Below, piece by piece: positions 1-11,202 of a DNA stretch of 64,000 nt. Source of the stretch: Pycnococcus provasolii (lineage: Eukaryota > Chlorophyta > Pseudoscourfieldiophyceae > Pseudoscourfieldiales); NCBI GenBank assembly GCA_049487715.1, contig CP150552.1:806001-870000 (forward strand). Reading direction: 5' to 3'. Under the pieces are notes generated by a model, which saw only the letters and a list, made by a program, of their open reading frames with translations, ran no database searches and was not told the origin of the DNA. Both the position numbers and the translations under genes were made by a program. Positions within the stretch are counted from its first letter, which is position 1; each line of letters begins with the position of its first letter.

Positions 1-1019
1 GGCATGCCGTGCGGCATGGCAAGCAACCCACGCAGCCTTCGTCGCTCCGCCTCTTCTACGCCGAGAGCAAGAACTGTTTCGTTTGCAACTCGCTGGCGTG
101 CAAAAATCTTATGCAGCCGCGACTTAAGTCGGCGGTGCAGCAGGCTAGCACAAACGCCGCGCCCAGCAACGGTTACGGCCACATGGGTAAGGAAAATCCT
201 ACCCACAATCCTGCCATTTCGCCGCAGTGGAAGCCTGGCGGTGATATCTACGTGGAGGAGCTCGTTTCTGACGTGAGGTTTAGCGGCTCGCCCACGCTCG
301 TTCTCTCCGAATCCACGCCGGGCGGGAACATTCCGAAGGTGATTGCGAATCCGCCTGCGGTGAGCGAGAATGGCAACTGGGTGCTTCCATACTGGCGCGA
401 GGTTCCGAGAGGGGAGAATGTGAGCCCGAGCTGCCGCACGCGAGCTTCGAAGGAGGAGTACGCGGGCGTGGTGTCTACCAACAACTTCGGGCGCACTTGG
501 CACATGTACGGCTCGCTTAAAATGAAGCCGGGGAAATTGCCATTCCGGCAAAAGGACAAGCCGGACTGGTTGATCGAGGCGTCGATCGTGAGCGTGGACA
601 AGGCTCGCTCGAACAACCTGCTACAGCTGTTCCGCACTTCGAGAGACGTTGCGTTCGCAAGCAGGAGTACGGACGGCGGCAAGTCGTGGAGTGAACCCGC
701 AAGCACCCCGCTTGCAAATCCGAACAGCAAGCTGAACGTGATCCGCATCCCCACCACGGGACACCTCGTCGTGGCGTACAACAATCACGCGTTCCGGGAG
801 AAGAAGCGCAGCAATCTCGTCGTGGCCACGAGCCGCGACGAAGGGAAGACTTGGTCGGAGCTCGTCAAGCTCGAGACGGTATTCGTCGACGAGCAATTCT
901 ACCACTACCCGTCGATGGCATACGTGCCATCAACGGGAAGCCTGTTTGTAGTCTACGCGAGCTTCGGAAAAGGCATTCGTATGGCAAAAATTGATCTGGA
1001 ATGTTCAACCAGTGCTTGA
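1..1019 (+). CDS. Sialidase-like (BNR/Asp-box) protein, 5'-partial
   Basis: The reading frame is open from base 3 at the window edge to the TGA at 1017-1019, so the N-terminus lies outside. About 338 residues are visible. Two clear Asp boxes (S-x-D-x-G-x-x-W) occur as STDGGKSW and SRDEGKTW near bases 670 and 835, and a degenerate one (STNNFGRTW) near 480. An LPYWRE motif precedes them. This is the pattern of the six-bladed propeller of exo-sialidase-like proteins; plant and algal members often act on unknown glycans, so substrate is not assigned. A TGTAA element follows at 1045. No membrane segment is visible in this part. Confidence 0.7.
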   Translation, partial: HAVRHGKQPTQPSSLRLFYAESKNCFVCNSLACKNLMQPRLKSAVQQASTNAAPSNGYGHMGKENPTHNPAISPQWKPGGDIYVEELVSDVRFSGSPTLVLSESTPGGNIPKVIANPPAVSENGNWVLPYWREVPRGENVSPSCRTRASKEEYAGVVSTNNFGRTWHMYGSLKMKPGKLPFRQKDKPDWLIEASIVSVDKARSNNLLQLFRTSRDVAFASRSTDGGKSWSEPASTPLANPNSKLNVIRIPTTGHLVVAYNNHAFREKKRSNLVVATSRDEGKTWSELVKLETVFVDEQFYHYPSMAYVPSTGSLFVVYASFGKGIRMAKIDLECSTSA

Positions 1020-1160
1020 TTGATGATCGACGATTATTTAACATTGTAAAAGGTAAACTCAATTGCATTACTAAATGAAGGAAAGATACAAGCTCTCTCA
1101 TTTTATTCGCAGAAACTCAACAGCGAAAATGGCCAGTCACCTCAGGTGAATGCGGCCCAC

Positions 1161-1190
1161 CCAACAACCAACCAACCAACCAACCAACAA
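1161..1190. repeat. CCAA tetranucleotide microsatellite
   Basis: Near-perfect run of CCAA/CAAC units in the short gap between the sialidase stop codon (1019) and the convergent AP2 gene stop (1197). Confidence 0.85.
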
Positions 1191-1196
1191 CATCAC

Positions 1197-2387
1197 TTAG
1201 AAGTAACGTACTTCCGTAGTGCATCCAACATTTTTCTCCGTCTGCTCCTCACCCATCTGCTCACGATGGTACGCAGCCAACTCGTCCTCGTACTCGTGCA
1301 CATCAAAGTTCGTCACGGCATTCAAACCACTCGCTCGGATCGCGGCTTTGTCGTATGCTCGAGCCGCCTCGAGTTGTGTGTCAAATAGACCGAGGTACAC
1401 ATATCGCTTGCCAAGGAATTGGCCCATGCGTGCCTCGTACTTTCCACCTTTGTGCTTCGTCACGCCGCGATACTTGCTGCTACCTCGGCTGAATCCCTTG
1501 CTTCGACGTCGGAGCAGGCTGACGAGCTCGTCACGCGTCACGCTCTCCACCTTCTCGAGCATGTCAGTGTAGTCGTCGAGCGGAAAGTTCGTCTCCGTGT
1601 CACGTCCACGGCACTTGAGCGCGACGATGTCGTACGCGCGTCCCGCGCGTTCCTCCGTGTCAAATCCGCCGAGGTACACCTGATTTCCCTCGTCCCACAC
1701 ATGCGCCTCCCATCGCGCCGTACGACGATGCTTTGTCACGCCTCTGAACTTGGACGTATCACTTTTGCGCTTCTTCTTATTGGTGTTTGTTGTTGTATGG
1801 CTTTTGTTGATGGACGTGCTGTCAGTTGGAGGAGGAGGAGGTGGTGGTAATTCTGCTGTTGTGTTGCAAGAAAAAGCAGCAACAACAATACTACTAGCTG
1901 ATGGATGTGGTGGTGGTGGTGGTGGTGGTGGTGGTGGTGGTGGCGGTGGCGGCAGATGTGGTGGTGACGGTCCTTCATCGGAGAGGATGTTATACTGGTG
2001 GTGGTGGTGGTGGTGGTGTGGATCATGAGTGTGCGGCGGTGGTGCGGCGATGCTGCATGGATCATGTCCAAATATGTCAAACATGTTCATCATCGTGATA
2101 TCAATGTTAACGTCGTCGTAGTTGTCAGGCTCCACCATGCGCGCCTCCTCTTCATGCGAGTGCGAGGGAAACATTTGTTGTGAGGCTTGAGGAGGCGGAG
2201 GCGGAGGTTGAGGCTGAGGCTGAGGCTGCACAGAAATTGCTTGAGTGTGCTTGCCGATGACGGGGGGAGAAGCAGTGCCAGCAGCTGGATTGGCATTATC
2301 GCCACCAGCACCACCATGAACACCAGCACCACCACCACGGTCAGCACTAGCAGCCATCATAGTAGGAGCAGGAGCAGCAGCGTGCAT
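1197..2387 (-). CDS. Double AP2-domain transcription factor
   Basis: Single-exon gene of 396 residues starting at the ATG read from 2387. Two AP2/ERF DNA-binding domains lie at about residues 212-275 (SKFRGVTKH...) and 304-365 (SKYRGVTKH...), each with the YRG/FRGV start and the [16 protein letters not shown] or [16 protein letters not shown] core. Two domains joined by a short linker define the AP2 subfamily (AINTEGUMENTA/WRINKLED1-like), not the single-domain ERFs. The N-terminal half is low complexity with long poly-Pro and poly-His runs made by GGT/ATG-type triplet repeats on the plus strand. It should be nuclear and bind GC-rich promoter sites. It shares a 262-bp head-to-head gap with the next gene. 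Confidence 0.93.
   Translation of the reverse strand: MHAAAPAPTMMAASADRGGGAGVHGGAGGDNANPAAGTASPPVIGKHTQAISVQPQPQPQPPPPPPQASQQMFPSHSHEEEARMVEPDNYDDVNIDITMMNMFDIFGHDPCSIAAPPPHTHDPHHHHHHHQYNILSDEGPSPPHLPPPPPPPPPPPPPPPHPSASSIVVAAFSCNTTAELPPPPPPPTDSTSINKSHTTTNTNKKKRKSDTSKFRGVTKHRRTARWEAHVWDEGNQVYLGGFDTEERAGRAYDIVALKCRGRDTETNFPLDDYTDMLEKVESVTRDELVSLLRRRSKGFSRGSSKYRGVTKHKGGKYEARMGQFLGKRYVYLGLFDTQLEAARAYDKAAIRASGLNAVTNFDVHEYEDELAAYHREQMGEEQTEKNVGCTTEVRYF
1907..1949. repeat. GGT triplet repeat inside AP2 coding sequence
   Basis: Run of GGT/GGC triplets on the plus strand that encodes poly-proline in the AP2 factor on the minus strand; a second GGT run at about 1998-2019 encodes poly-histidine in that protein's frame. 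Likely length-polymorphic. Confidence 0.85.
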
Positions 2388-2557
2388 CCTGAATGGAGGA
2401 CAGTACTATGGTGACTTATGACGCCATTTGCTCACTTAGTCGGTTTCACTTTTCTGGGAAAGACGTCTGGGAAACCGCTGAAGGGAAGGTCCAAAACGTC
2501 TCGGAAAACGTAACCGACGAACCGAAAAACGCGTCGTCCCAAATGTCGAGACGTCGC

Positions 2558-2590
2558 GGGTTAGGGTTTTGGGGTTAAGGTTAGGGTTAC
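2558..2590. repeat. Telomere-like GGGTTAGGG array in a shared promoter
   Basis: Degenerate GGGTTAGGGTTTTGGGGTTAAGG-type sequence ending about 60 bp before the start codon of the plus-strand gene at 2650, in the gap between two divergent genes. One of a family of similar short arrays in this window. Confidence 0.7.
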
Positions 2591-2649
2591 CTCCCTACAA
2601 CGTGTTTCCGACTTTTAGTTGACTACGTGGTGGTGTGAACTTGCTTGTG

Positions 2650-4180
2650 ATGGTAATCCCGGCGTCGTCGCAGGCAATTCGTCCATTCACGATGATGGCG
2701 ATGAAATGCACACTACGACGGGCAAGCTCGCCGTCGCCGTCGCCATCATCGTCGTCGCCGCCGTCGTCGCCATCGTCGTCGAGACGAACGAGCTGCAGCA
2801 ACAAACAACGATGTGTACGGCGGTCAATCACCTGCTGTGCATCTTCTTCTTCTTCTAAAAAAAAGCAGACGACAGCTCTGCCTCAGGATGATGATGACCT
2901 CGTCGAAAATCCTCATCAGCAGGAGTCGTCGCACATGTCGGCAATTCCAGCGCCACTAATTCCAAGTGCTTCGGTGGCTCAGCCTGCTGCAACACCTCAA
3001 ACCACCTCGAAGATGCAACAAGTCGCTAGCGTGCTCACCGATCCAGCCGTGATGGTCAGCCTCGTAGGCTTGACAGGAACCCTCATTGCCTCGGCAATGT
3101 CAGCGATGTCACAGCGTGAAGCTAAGATCATGGAGAAAAAGCAGCAAGAGGAGCAAGCCGAGGCGGAGGCTCGTGCCGAAGCAGAACGCAGAGTTGCAGC
3201 ACGAAGGGATCCGCTATTGCTCGCTGCAATCGATCTGGAAGAACGCCTCGTCGCCATTGCGACGCGGAATGTGCTGGCACAGAGTGGGAAAGACAGCGCT
3301 GTGCCACCAAGCTTGCCCGACTTTCACAGATTGTACACCATGTTCTTGCTCTCAGCTTTTCTTGGATACATTCAAAGCATCCAAGACGAACGCGTCAGTC
3401 TCGCCGTTGATGCCAAGTACGGACAATACGACCTTAGGCTTCGACGAAACCTGCAACGACACTTAGCTCGAATTCGGTACACACTCACGAAAGGCAAGGC
3501 GCCTTTGCGGATTCCATCTGGCGCTCAGCGCGCAATCGGCGAGTTGATGCTGACAACATCGCCAAGTGGCGACGTGCGCGTAATTTCTTTTACGGAGTTC
3601 CTAGAACGGATGCGCGGTAGAGATGTTGATGGCGATGGCTGGAGTGACGACGAAAATAATTGGCTTTACATCGCATTATTGGAAAACATCAAACGCGATC
3701 TGGATGCGCTCGCGGATGCGCCGCAGTCTGCATTCAGAAGAGTCGTCTACCTCCAAAACGACACCGTCCGCCTCGTGCAATTACTCGACCCAGACAGGCA
3801 GCTCGTCGGGAGCGACATGAAGATGCTTGACATATCAGATTATGTTAGTGGTGAAGGAGACGACGATATGGCGAGTAGCAGCGTAGACATGAACGACGAG
3901 CCTATCCAAACGAGCGTAAGTCAACAACAAGATACATCAAAACCACCACTCAATCGCTAACCTCACACAACAACTAAAACATACAAAACAGACGGGACAC
4001 TTCGCATGGCCGTGGCAGATTACGCCGCACTTGTCAACGAGTGGAGTTGATGTGGTGGAGGTCGACAAGAAGGCGGTCTCTGAAGTCGAGGTTGGGCCAG
4101 ACGGCGAGGAGATTCTTCCAGTCGAAACGATAGACGATGACGACGACGACGCCACAGCTAGCGTCGATGCGATGAAGTAA
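2650..4180 (+). CDS. Unknown plastid-type protein with membrane segment (two exons)
   Basis: Exon 1 is 2650-3915 and exon 2 is 3992-4180. The 76-nt intron has a GTAAGT donor and an ACAG acceptor, phase 0. Without splicing the frame stops at 3960; splicing adds 62 residues, ending in an acidic tail, for about 484 residues. The first ~75 residues are rich in Ser and Arg and poor in acidic residues, like a plastid transit peptide. A hydrophobic stretch (MVSLVGLTGTLIASA) is followed by a charged coiled coil (EKKQQEEQAEAEARAEAE). DVDGDGWSDDEN near base 3625 looks like an EF-hand-type calcium loop. I do not recognise the family. ATG at 2650 was chosen because the longer open frame begins with GTG. 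Confidence 0.7.
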
Positions 4181-4247
4181 AATTTTGTTTGGGGTTTGCC
4201 CTTCTTCTCCAAACCAGTCGAGGTTCCAATTTTTACATCTCAAATCC

Positions 4248-5090
4248 ATGGCGACAACGTGTGATGGTGCTAGTGTTGGTGGTGCTGGTGATGATGTTAG
4301 TGTGAGTGGTGGTGCCTTGAAGTCCATCGCCGTTTCCATTCCTAACAAAAAGAAGAAGCTTGGTGTGACCCAAGAGATTGAGTTTTATGTAGATTCTCCT
4401 AATGGCAGTGGCGGCGGCGGCGGCGGCTCAGGAGAAGAAAGCGAGTCGATCGTTGTGCTCCTTTTGCACGCATCAAGTGGGAAACCGAAGGGCGGAGCCA
4501 ACTCAAAGGCAACGAGGGCGATCTTGAAGTCCATCCGTGAGAATGTGCCACGCGCCACGGTACTAAGGCCGGAGGCGAAAGGCACGAGCGTGCCACCGCG
4601 TGCCGCACAAACGCAAGCATTCGTCAGGGCGGTTGCCGCGGATGAGTCTGGCGTTTTGCCGAGTGGCAAAAGGCGTAAGTGGCTAATCGTCGGATACTCA
4701 TTCGGCACGCGCGTCGCGAGCGCCATGATGTCGGACATTTCGGCGTGGTTGCCCGATGGCGACGAGCTCATTGGCGGACTCTTGGTCGCATTTCCAGCGA
4801 CAAATGGATCGGACTTCGAGAAGATTCGCGACGAGCCAACGCGCATCGAGGCGGACGTGCGTCTTGCTTTTATCCGCGGCACGAATGACAAGCTCGCTCG
4901 CGCGTCTGAGTTCGACGGTATCTACGACCGTGTCTCTGCGAAGAAGCGTCGTTGGGACATCGCAGCCGATCACGGAATGGCATTTGATGAGGCGATGACA
5001 AAGGATGCAATCAAGAATGCGACAAGCTACCTGATGAGTCAAGAAGAAGAGGAGGATGTACCTGACGCGAAACGTCAAAAGAAGGTTTGA
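4248..5090 (+). CDS. Alpha/beta hydrolase, KANSL3/TEX30 type
   Basis: Intronless, 280 residues from the ATG at 4248. After a Gly/Ser-rich N-terminus a strand IVVLLLHASSG begins the fold. The nucleophile elbow is GYSFG (G-x-S-x-G), an acidic position appears in FIRGTNDKLA, and a His in ADHGMAF, in the right order for a Ser-Asp-His triad. This arrangement matches the small hydrolase family that includes TEX30 and the C-terminal part of KANSL3. Substrate is unknown in that family. The C-terminus (DAKRQKKV after an acidic run) could be a nuclear localisation signal. The start lies 67 bp downstream of the preceding gene. Confidence 0.7.
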   Translation: MATTCDGASVGGAGDDVSVSGGALKSIAVSIPNKKKKLGVTQEIEFYVDSPNGSGGGGGGSGEESESIVVLLLHASSGKPKGGANSKATRAILKSIRENVPRATVLRPEAKGTSVPPRAAQTQAFVRAVAADESGVLPSGKRRKWLIVGYSFGTRVASAMMSDISAWLPDGDELIGGLLVAFPATNGSDFEKIRDEPTRIEADVRLAFIRGTNDKLARASEFDGIYDRVSAKKRRWDIAADHGMAFDEAMTKDAIKNATSYLMSQEEEEDVPDAKRQKKV

Positions 5091-5182
5091 GTAGTAGCAA
5101 CAAAAATGCTCAACAAAAATCATCCTCTTCACACCACCAACCAATGCACACCACCATCACCTTATTCACCTCAACTAATTAA

Positions 5183-5207
5183 TAGCTAGCTAGCTAGCTA
5201 GCTAGCT
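5183..5207. repeat. TAGC tetranucleotide repeat overlapping a stop codon
   Basis: Six TAGC units in tandem. The TAG stop codon of the minus-strand EDR2-like gene (5202-5204) lies within this run. Confidence 0.9.
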
Positions 5208-6957
5208 CATAGTGACCATCACAGGTGCCGCACACACGCTCCCCACGTCAACGCCCGCAAGCTTGATACTGCCCAATACCTCTTCCGGAAACACCTCGTG
5301 GCATTGGAGCGAGATGGTGGGCTCGACGAGCAATGCGGCAGCCTTCGCCTCCAACATCACGTGCAATGCCCATTCCCCACCTTCGGCACATGCACGCAGT
5401 GCGGCTGCCAAGGCGCGTCGCCCTCCACGACTTTGCGACACGTCAACGTCTATGCTTAATAGCCTATGCGACTTCTGACGGTATCCTAATCGGACTCCGT
5501 CCTTTCGCCCAATGAGCCCAGAGAGTGCGGAAACATCACGTCCTCGTGTGCGTGGTCCTGTCACACGACTCTCGAATTTGAGCATGCTGTCGCGAGTTTC
5601 CGAGTCTGCAGCAAGGAATGTGGCAAGGAGGAGTCTTGTCTGTGGAGGAGGGTGCTGCTCTTCTTCTTGCGTTCCACGCGATGAACGATGTAAGACGTTG
5701 CAGCCTTTTTCGTCAACATGGTGACCCCAAGTGAAGCGAAGCGAGCGAGCGCGGGTATTCCCCACCAGGCCTTGTGGTATGATGAAGTTTAGAGTCATCA
5801 TCCAAGCCTGCGAGTTGAGCACCTCTTCTTCAGCAAATTCACCTCCTCGAGCATGCAAACTTCCCTCGAGGAACCGCTCATCGCAGTATTGAGGCGCCTC
5901 CAGCACCTCAGCTCGAAGTAGAGTAAGAGCAGCCGTACAAGCCGGCACGTACGTGATTTTACGCGACGTGAGATCGTCCATCGCGCGCACATGGACTCCC
6001 GCTACGCCTGGATCGCACGCTTCCAGCACGTTGTCGGGCGGCTGCCGCTGCCGCTCCTCCTCCTTCTCCTGCTCCTGCTTGCTTGTACTCTCCTCCACAT
6101 CCTCTATCCTGCCACCACTCATCTCCCGCTCGTTGCTTTCGCGTATGTTCGAGAGCTGCGTCTGAGGGGTATGTGGCGAGCCAGGCGTGATGGTGGTTTG
6201 CGCAGAAGTCGTTCTAGCATTCATGCGTCTTGAATACAGATCGAAGCTGTTTAGAACGTCTGCCTTGGCTACTTTCACAGCCGCCGCGAAGTGCAATCGC
6301 TCTTGACTGGAGAGTTGGTCGACGCCTCCGAAAATTGACAAGCGGCGTAAACGCGTACCGAGTGTAGGCTTGTCGCGGAGATACGCTAGAACGGGTGCCC
6401 TATGCCAGCGCGTCGTTGCCTCGCGCATAGTGCTGTCGCCGTCTCGGTACGTATCGCTTGCTCCGCTCTCTGAGCGCGCTAGGCGCTGTCCATCAAACGA
6501 CCTTCGGGAGGAGGACCTGCTGCTGCGCCATCCTCCCTTATTGATCGCTAGATCACGTGGAAAAGTTTCGAGGTTGTGCTGAGCAATGAGCTCGGCGGAT
6601 GACCTCCTCTTCCCACTGTAGTCCGCCGCCGCCGAGTCCGCCGCCGCCTCCGTCGGAAGGATGATGACGTCGTGGAATCTGTTTCATTTAGTGTGTTAGG
6701 TTGTTCTTAGTGATTGTTGTTCATCTGCCATGGATGGTTACAGGTAGACAGACTTACGCTTGATCCTGCAGCTTTTCAAGTTTGTCCGATGCCGCTTCTA
6801 CGACTTTGGATCGACGACCACCACCAGGTAATGAGAGCGAGCGCGCATAAAGTCCACGGCGGCGATGTTTTGGATGGCGATCGGTGGATCTCCCATCGCG
6901 ACTGGAGGAGCGCGTGTCGTCGCCATTGTCATTTGTTGAGGCGGATTTCGAAGACAT
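5202..6957 (-). CDS. EDR2/DUF1336-domain-like protein (two exons)
   Basis: Minus strand: exon 1 6957-6758 starts at MSSKSASTND, exon 2 runs 6678-5202. The 79-nt intron has a GTAAGT donor and an ACAG acceptor, phase 2, giving about 558 residues. The N-terminus is Ser/Arg-rich. The C-terminal ~200 residues fit the EDR2_C (DUF1336) plan: a TLNFIIPQG strand, LLLATF, a basic LKFESRV region, then YRQKSHRLLSIDVDVSQS and the terminal FPEEVLGSIKLAGV motif. In plants EDR2 relatives bind lipids and regulate defence or membrane traffic. No START or PH domain is visible ahead of it. Exon 1 was recognised because both parts are open and join in frame. Confidence 0.62.
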
Positions 6958-7420
6958 TTTTTTTCGCAGGTGCGTTTGGTTGTGCGAGTGCTGACCTGGT
7001 GCCTGGGTCAGTGGATTGTTTTTCTCTGATTTTGGGCGGGCGCCCAGTGCCTGACTGCCCTGGCTTTGGTTCGGGGACACCCCTCACGGTCAACTACTCG
7101 GGGTTGGAAATTGGGAGGCGGGGGAATTGGGACCCGGAGTTGTGGTGGTGGTGGCGGGATGTTGATGTTATTGTTGTTGGCGGTGGCAGCGGCGGTGGTG
7201 GTGGCGGGCTGGTCGTGGGACGGTGGTTCGTGCTGCTGGTGATGGGAACCATTTTAGCCCCTCTACAGGTCGGGCTGGCCGGGCGACAATTCTAGTCAAA
7301 TAGGAATAGGAAATGATCGATCACCTCGGAAGGGGGGACAGGAAATGTCCCGTATTACATTGTGAACTCAGTGCAATAACCTGAACTATATATTATTTAC
7401 AAGAAGTATTCAGGGGGCTG
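6958..7420. other. Intergenic region, promoter side of EDR2-like gene
   Basis: 463 bp between two minus-strand genes. It holds a GGT/GGC-rich stretch (about 7140-7210) and AT-rich sequence near 7385-7400, which would be the 3' flank of the C2 protein. No convincing coding frame was seen. Confidence 0.6.
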
Positions 7421-10356
7421 CTATTGCCTTTTTAATTTCGGAGGCCATGCCGATGCAGGAACGCCAGCGCTCATGCGCACAGCGTCGAGCGAGAGGGATG
7501 GCTCGTCGCGAACCACATCGCTCGCGAAAATATTCCATCGGTTGATCGTTTGCAAGTCCATGGCGCGTTCGTAGCGCGTTTTCCCGCGATCAATCAGCCT
7601 TGTCGCGTGCTTTATGAAAAGCTTGTGCATAGGTTCTTTCTCCGCGCGAGCCAAATTCGGATTCTCAATCTCCATGCGCACCTGCCGTTGCTTACTTGCC
7701 AGGAAGTCCTTCACCAGTTGTGCATCACTCGGCGACTTCAGCAATATCGATTCGCCAGGCTTGGCTGTCAAATACACCACGCTCTTCAACTTGTTCCAAA
7801 GGCCGGAACTCCTTTCGGTACCCCGCGTCGGTGTGCTCACCTGCGATGAAGGTTTCTTAGGAGATGACGATTGGACACCGTCCTCATCTGACTCGTCGGA
7901 TTCGGCATCGCCGCCAACTTCTCGTTCAACAGACGCCATCACAGCCTCCCGGTCCTTGTCAGAAATGCACATATGTGCCGTCGAGGTTCTAGCCAAGATG
8001 GCTCTGTGCGCCATTCTGTGCACAGCTTTAAAACCATAATTTTTCCCGAGGGTCACAAGAGGCGTGTCAAGCGACGCCTCAAGCATCTTCAGCTCAAGCT
8101 CAACCGATGCGGCGCTCTGCAGTGCAGTTCGGTAGAACTTAGGATGAACGTTGTTGAGAGCGAGAACGAAACCAATCATCATCAGACGTCCCAGGTATAT
8201 GGTGCGGTGCAAGTAAAATGCGGTGGAGAGCATCATCTGGAAAGTAATCACGGCGAGCCCGACGAAGATGTAGAATGTCACATTAAGTGACCACGAACAC
8301 TTGCAAGCTAGCAACGAACCAAGGCGCTCGACTCGGTCCGATAATGACGCCGCCTTCTCAAGTGGCTTAACCATCTTTGCCCTTAGCTCTCGTAGCGGGT
8401 TGGAGATTACGGGCGCGGAACTTTCTTTTCTCATGGACGTTTTGTTGCCTTTTCTGCGAGCTTTCTGCGCGTACTTCTTCTCCAACAACACCTCTTGCTT
8501 CTGCTTGTACGATACCATGCGATTAATGGCACGGCGCTCTCGCGCTAATGCCTTGTCGACTTTCTTGTCCGCGACTCTCTCAAATACGCTCACGCTGTCG
8601 TTCTTTCCCTCCGTCCACGCTTTGTTCGACACGTAGATCACGCCAATCACGATGCCGGAGAAGAAGATCACAGGAGTGCCCTCGACAATCAATCGAAACA
8701 TCGGGCCGTAAATGGCCAACGTCAGGAAGATAGCGGAGAAGGCACGATTCACCCTTTTGTCCCTCCATGCCATTAGGTAGAGGCCACTTGCAGCGATCGA
8801 AAGTGGTACAGCCGTCATAACGTCCACGAATCGTGCAAACTCTGTTCGTAATGCCTGTGAGGAGAACCCGATTTTCTGGTTGTCCCATGGTCGGCGCATT
8901 GGGCCATGCAAAGATTTGATAGAAGCATTCTGCCTACTCGGTGGCAGCGTCGGAGCAAAGGCGACGGTGAGAAGGTCGGTGAGCACACGATCCACCTGCC
9001 GCTCTGGGTCATCCGGCTTGACGAATTTCGAAACGAACTTCGCCGCATCGATCGCCATATTGCCATATCGCTGCATCTTCAGTATCGACGGAATTTGGGG
9101 ATTCGCTGTAGCGTCGCCGCTGTCCAACAATCGCTCGGGATCGAGGAGCTCTTGCAATGCCACCTTTGGGCTGATGTCGAGCCCCACGCCAACCAGGATC
9201 CACCCGAGCTGGTCGTCCTCCCTGCACTGTGGCACGCTTTGGCTGATCTGCGGACACCCTTCCTCTGGCACAGGGCTGAGGCGCAGCCACTTGCGAATCG
9301 GCTTTTCGCATGTGGGCCACGGACGACGTGTTCCATCCGCCAGAATGCCCGCGAGGTCGGCGAGGTGTGAGATGGGCACAGTGAGAAAGCCGATGGGGTC
9401 GTCCTGGCCAAACATGTCATAGTCGTAGACGCATATGTGCACATACGAATGCAGCTCAGTCACCGAGAATGTCCACGAGTGGTCCCACGCGGGATTTAAG
9501 TCGTCTTCCACAACCTTGCCGCGTCCCATCTGACCTTCGAAGCCTATGAGTACGTACGGGTCGCTCAAACTGTCGATGTTGTCCATGTTCTTCAAGCCGT
9601 GTGCGCTGATCACCTCCAAGCGCAGCTTACCAATCACCGCGCGTTGACCTAGCACAATTTTACTCGACGATGCCATGTTGTGGAAGACGCTCGTCGGCGG
9701 TGTAGGCGTCGTCCCAAGCTGCACTCGTACTTGCACTGCGCCAATAGGCTCTTCGAACGTATCCTTGGGCAGCACAGAGCCGTCAACGCCAGGCTGAGCG
9801 TTGTCGCGACGCAACTCGTGTTGAACAATGAGGTTTGATTCAACTTGTTGCGCGCCACGGCTTGTGTGCAGTGGATACCACTTTACCTGGACCTCGTCGA
9901 CTTCGAAGTCCTTCAAGTCAATCGTCACGCCACCAAGGAAGTCATTTGACAGTCCACCGAGGTCGCGGTCGTAAACGTCGATGTGCACTTCAACAGGCTC
10001 GTCGTCGTGGAAGCTGCCTTTTTCAAATACGTGCACGTCAAAGACGTCCCACGCAGGATTCAGCGTCTCCTGCTGGTGCACCGTTCGCTGTGTCGTGCCA
10101 CGATACGTGACGGCTGCGAACGGGTCGCTTGAATATCCGATGTCTGCGGCGACCAGGTTGCGCCCAGCGAGCACCGTGACGTAGAAGTAGTTCTCGATGT
10201 AACCCTCCTCGTCGCCCACATCCCCTGCACTTAGATGTTTCAAGGACTTTTTCCATCCGCACATGAGTTTGCTAGCGACTTTGTCGACGGAGAAGCTTCG
10301 ACCCGTGCACGAAAGCCGTCCCGCTTGCCTCTCGTTGTGATTCTGCTCATGTCGTT

Positions 10357-10388
<32 letters not shown>

Positions 10389-10393
10389 CACAT
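7421..10393 (-). CDS. Two-C2-domain multi-pass membrane protein (MCTP/synaptotagmin-like)
   Basis: Intronless, 990 residues from the ATG at 10393; a longer frame upstream begins with TTG and was not used. A poly-Ser run near the start comes from a CGA triplet repeat. C2A lies at about residues 66-170 (FYVTVLAGRNLVAADIG, then VYDRDLGG) and C2B at about 251-375 (LRLEVISAHGLKNMD, SDPYV, VYDYDMFGQD); the Asp-containing loops favour calcium binding. Two hydrophobic hairpins follow near residues 530-590 and 700-760, then a basic helical C-terminus. The arrangement resembles membrane-contact-site C2 proteins such as MCTPs, but I did not see the plant PRT_C domain, so the exact family is open. Confidence 0.8.
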
Positions 10394-10913
10394 AGTGCAG
10401 CCAGCGTGGTGGGTGTTGCCACGTCTGGACACGGTGTTTTTTTTTATTTTCTGTCTATCTGTCAAGGCCGCCAAAAGCAGTACTGCTATTGGTGTGTAGA
10501 CAAGCGGCCGACCGTTCGAGTGTTGCTTTTTCACCAAGGGTAGGCGTCCATCATACGAAGCTATGCAAGGCCGTGAGAACGCGAGTGATGGCGCTTTTTT
10601 CTCTCCTCGAGGAGGAAACCTGATGGGCCTCTTGCTTGAGCGAGCTGCGAGTTTATTCGATCACGGATGGAGACGACGATCACGTGACGGAGGTTGCCTT
10701 TGATGAATTGGCTAATAATAATCACTGACACGACGACACCGTCCTCTCTCCTCGCGACCTCGCACGGCGATCGGATGGGACCACTGCGATGGATGGATGC
10801 GGCCACCTGCTGCCACTGTCGATGGTAAACTTTATTTCTTTGTGGTAGACTTTGCGCTTTCTTGACCATTCTTGCTCGTCTCTTCTTCACCTCTCTTCTT
10901 CACCTCTCGCCTC

Positions 10914-10946
10914 TTCGCCTTCGCCTTCGCCTTCGCCTTCGCCTTT
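10914..10946. repeat. CGCCTT hexanucleotide repeat
   Basis: Five or so tandem CGCCTT units directly readable in the sequence, upstream of the gene at 11203. Confidence 0.9.
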
Positions 10947-11038
10947 CCGTTGCGCTCCTTGCAGCACCTCCTTGGCTCCTTGCAGCTTTCAGTAAAGGTT
11001 TAAACTCTTACCACCTTGCTCGAAAGCAAAGGACACCT

Positions 11039-11066
11039 TTAGGGTTAGGGTTAGGGTTAGGGTTAG
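11039..11066. repeat. Interstitial TTAGGG array, four perfect units
   Basis: TTAGGG repeated four times plus a partial unit, about 140 bp upstream of the plus-strand ATG at 11203. The unit is six bases, not the seven-base TTTAGGG usual in plants. Confidence 0.95.
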
Positions 11067-11202
11067 CTCTCGGCGTTTTCGGTTTTTCCCTCCCGCTTTT
11101 TCCTGTGTCCTTTCCTGTGTTGTCACAACTGTCCTCGTTCTGCTTTGTGACGTTTTATTTTATCTTTTTTTATTTGCTTCACCGAACCAATAGCTGTCCG
11201 GC

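Larger units (their letters stand above)
10394..11202. other. Divergent-promoter intergenic region
   Basis: 809 bp between the minus-strand C2 gene and the plus-strand gene at 11203. It contains a CTTCGC hexamer run (10914-10946) and a telomere-like array (11039-11066). Small open frames here have no protein-like composition. Confidence 0.6.

Noticed and set aside
10561-10890. A 109-codon minus-strand frame upstream of the C2 protein
   Set aside because: Basic, low-complexity composition, no ATG with context and no motif; treated as intergenic.
11039-11066. Chromosome end
   Set aside because: Only four units, flanked on both sides by ordinary genes, and similar arrays recur throughout; interstitial rather than terminal.
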